DNA of 64,000 bases from Nakamurella endophytica (GTDB lineage: Bacteria > Actinomycetota > Actinomycetes > Mycobacteriales > Nakamurellaceae): contig NZ_BMNA01000005.1 of the NCBI RefSeq assembly GCF_014646215.1, positions 168,084 to 232,083 of the forward strand, written 5' to 3'. Position 1 is the first letter of the stretch; every line of letters starts with the position of its first letter. The position numbers were made by a program, and so were the translations under genes. The notes under the pieces were generated by a model. That model saw nothing but the letters and a program-made list of their open reading frames with translations, was not told the origin of the DNA and did not search any database. This document shows positions 62,363 through 64,000 of the stretch, piece after piece.

Positions 62363-63754
62363 ATGACGAACCTGCCGTTCGGCTTCAACATGCCCGGCGA
62401 CGACGACCCCGACCGCAAGGGTCAGGGCGGCCAGGGTCCCGGCGGTTTCGACCTGTCCCAGCTGGGCTCGATGCTCTCGCAGCTCGGGCAGATGATGTCC
62501 AGCGCGGCGCAGAGCGGCGGCGGATCGCCGGGCGCGGTCAACTACGACCTGGCCCGGCAGCTGGCGCTGCAGCAGGTGCCGGCCAGCCACCCGGCGTCGT
62601 CGGTCGACCTGGCGCACGTGCGCGACGCCGTCGCGCTGGCCGAGATCTGGCTGGACGGCGCCACCGCGCTGCCGGCCGGCGCCACCACCGTCACCGCGTG
62701 GAACGCCCGCCAGTGGATCGAGGCGACCATGCCCGCCTGGCAGCAGCTGTGCACGCCGATCGCCGAGCGGGTGTCCGCCGCCTGGATCGAGGGCCTGCCC
62801 GAGGAAGCCAGGACGCAGGCCGGCCCGCTGCTCGCGATGATGGGTTCGATGGGCGGCATGGCGTTCGGCTCGCAGCTGGGCCAGGGCCTCGCCCAGCTCG
62901 CCGGCGAGGTGATGACGTCGACCGACGTCGGCCTGCCGCTCGGGCCGGCCGGCACGGCGGCCCTGCTGCCGCGCGCCATCGCCGAGTTCTCCTCCGGCCT
63001 GTCGGTGCCCGAGGACCAGGTCCGCCTGTACCTGGCCGCCCGCGAGGCCGCGCACCACCGGCTCTACGCCGGCGTCCCGTGGCTGCGCGAGCGCATCCTC
63101 ACCCTGATCCGGACCTACGCCGGGGCCATCACCGTCGACTTCTCCGCGGTCGAGCAGCTGGCCTCCTCGATCGACCCGTCGAACCCGGCGAGCATCGAGG
63201 CCGCGCTCGGCCAGGGCATGTTCGAGCCGACGATCACCCCGGGCCAGCAGCAGACGCTGGCCGGCCTGGAGACGCTGCTCGCCCTGGTGGAGGGCTGGGT
63301 CGACGCGGTGGTCGCCGCCGCCGTCGGCGACCGGTTGCCCGGCGCGTCCGCCCTGCAGGAGACGCTGCGCCGCCGCCGCGCGACCGGCGGTCCGGCCGAG
63401 CAGACCTTCGCCACCCTGATCGGGCTGGAGCTGCGGCCCCGCCGGCTGCGGGCCGCCGCCGATCTCTGGCGGGACCTCGAGGCGTCCCGCGGCGTCGACG
63501 GCCGGGACGCGCTGTGGTCGCACCCGGACCTGCTGCCCTCGAGCGAGGACCTGGACGACCCGGCCGCCTTCGTCGCCCGCGACAAGCAGTTCAGCGAGCT
63601 GCTCGCCGGGCTCGAGGACCTGCCCACGACGGACGAGCCGGACCCGTCCCCCGAGGGCACGACGGACGCGCCCGACCGGACCGCCGACCACCCCGACGAC
63701 GGCCCGTCCGACCGGACGCCCGGGGACGGCACCACCCCGCCGCGCCCGGTCTGA
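62363..63754 (+). CDS. zinc-dependent metalloprotease, DUF2342 family (463 aa)
   Basis: Cytoplasmic actinobacterial protein of the putative zinc-dependent hydrolase family. The signature LAAREAAHHRLYAGVPWLRE (about residue 228 on) carries the proposed metal ligands. A Gly/Met-rich helical section (AGPLLAMMGSMGGMAFGSQL) and the segment LLALVEGWVDAVVAAAVGDR are also typical. Residues 1-50 are low-complexity and the last 50 are Asp/Pro/Thr-rich. Leaderless ATG start. Divergent from the S16 protease gene. Confidence 0.88.
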   Translation: MTNLPFGFNMPGDDDPDRKGQGGQGPGGFDLSQLGSMLSQLGQMMSSAAQSGGGSPGAVNYDLARQLALQQVPASHPASSVDLAHVRDAVALAEIWLDGATALPAGATTVTAWNARQWIEATMPAWQQLCTPIAERVSAAWIEGLPEEARTQAGPLLAMMGSMGGMAFGSQLGQGLAQLAGEVMTSTDVGLPLGPAGTAALLPRAIAEFSSGLSVPEDQVRLYLAAREAAHHRLYAGVPWLRERILTLIRTYAGAITVDFSAVEQLASSIDPSNPASIEAALGQGMFEPTITPGQQQTLAGLETLLALVEGWVDAVVAAAVGDRLPGASALQETLRRRRATGGPAEQTFATLIGLELRPRRLRAAADLWRDLEASRGVDGRDALWSHPDLLPSSEDLDDPAAFVARDKQFSELLAGLEDLPTTDEPDPSPEGTTDAPDRTADHPDDGPSDRTPGDGTTPPRPV

Positions 63755-63775
63755 CGACGCCCCGCGCGCAGACGC

Positions 63776-63809
63776 CACCGGCCCCGCACCCTCGGGTGCG
63801 GGGCCGGTG
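63776..63809. terminator. terminator between the DUF2342 gene and the AKR gene
   Basis: 16-nt perfect arms (63776-63791 and 63794-63809) with a 2-nt centre, between convergent genes. Confidence 0.8.
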
Positions 63810-63829
63810 CGCGTGCTGGCCGGGTCCGG

Positions 63830-64000
63830 TCAGCTGTCGCTGGACCGCTGCCACAGGTTGATGCCGGTCTCGACGGCCTGGCCGTCGATCTCGTCGAGCT
63901 CGGACTGGTCGAAGTCGAGCCGGTCCAGGCACGCCAGGCTGTCCTCGAGCTGGGCGACCGACGACGCCCCGATCAGCACGCTGGTCACCCGGGGGTCGCG
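63830..64000 (-). CDS. aldo/keto reductase, C-terminal end (partial)
   Basis: The last 56 codons of a gene that continues past the window's right edge. The sequence DPRVTSVLIGASSVAQLEDS is the NADPH-binding C-terminal motif of aldo/keto reductases. The ending ETGINLWQRSSDS resembles the YghZ/L-glyceraldehyde 3-phosphate reductase group. The frame is open to the edge; start and length cannot be seen. Confidence 0.85.
   Translation of the reverse strand, partial: RDPRVTSVLIGASSVAQLEDSLACLDRLDFDQSELDEIDGQAVETGINLWQRSSDS

Overview
The window is a 64 kb piece of a very GC-rich actinobacterial chromosome. Support comes from family content that is largely confined to Actinomycetota: paired DUF3349 genes, a 13E12/DUF222 HNH gene, DUF4244 Flp-type pilin, PPA1309, UPF0182, DUF6458, DUF6131, a DUF2342 zinc metalloprotease and a secreted PDZ-S16 protease. 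The many GTG starts and leaderless TANNNT promoters agree. A Nakamurella-like or other Frankiales-type lineage is possible, but I cannot fix the genus. Nothing looks like a prophage, plasmid, insertion sequence or CRISPR array; this is mostly ordinary chromosome.

Layout. 0-7 kb (minus strand): a gamma-glutamyltransferase-family enzyme, tRNA-Ala(GGC), a membrane-anchored DsbA-type protein next to a DoxX/MauE protein, two DUF3349 genes, a PiT phosphate transporter with a small membrane partner, and an FKBP lipoprotein. 7-11 kb (plus): a tightly overlapping MgtE-N/CBS - DUF1003 - ATP-grasp operon and a tandem universal stress protein. 11-18 kb (minus): tmRNA, a lipoprotein, smpB, ftsX, ftsE, hisN and a type I ABC exporter, so ribosome rescue sits beside the FtsEX divisome module. 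18-27.6 kb: an orphan CpaF ATPase, a dienelactone hydrolase, an LLM oxidoreductase, an SDR, an SOS-boxed DUF222 nuclease, a Gfo/Idh dehydrogenase divergent from a GH13 glucan enzyme, pirin and an ankyrin protein.

27.6-38 kb is a long minus-strand run: nadE, an EamA transporter, a 2OG-Fe(II) oxygenase, then ddaH-dhaK-dhaL-dhaM (each pair overlapping by 4 bp) and nhaA. DhaM is fused to HPr and a complete enzyme I, so dihydroxyacetone phosphorylation could be fed directly from PEP. 38-42 kb: an MFS exporter, topoisomerase IB and a VIT/CCC1 metal transporter. 42-45.4 kb: a Tad/Flp pilus operon (tadB, tadC, pilin, three TadE/G-like genes) without its ATPase; two of its genes have no ordinary start codon. 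45.9-49.8 kb: a receptor-type Ser/Thr kinase, a three-gene PRC-barrel operon and a frameshifted GNAT gene. 50-53 kb: a large secreted NlpC/P60 hydrolase with a 13-unit repeat. 53-64 kb: prfB, small DUF proteins, a BlaI-M56 pair, initiator tRNA-Met, UPF0182, PPA1309, the S16 protease, the DUF2342 metalloprotease and the end of an aldo/keto reductase.

The most distinctive observations are: an SOS box placed over the leaderless start of the DUF222 gene; at least ten genes with TANNNT 6-8 nt before the start codon; fusion of ddaH into the dihydroxyacetone kinase operon; the divided Tad locus with CTG/ATA-type start overlaps; and hairpins that contain both stop codons of convergent genes. I found no convincing evidence for a wholly new system.
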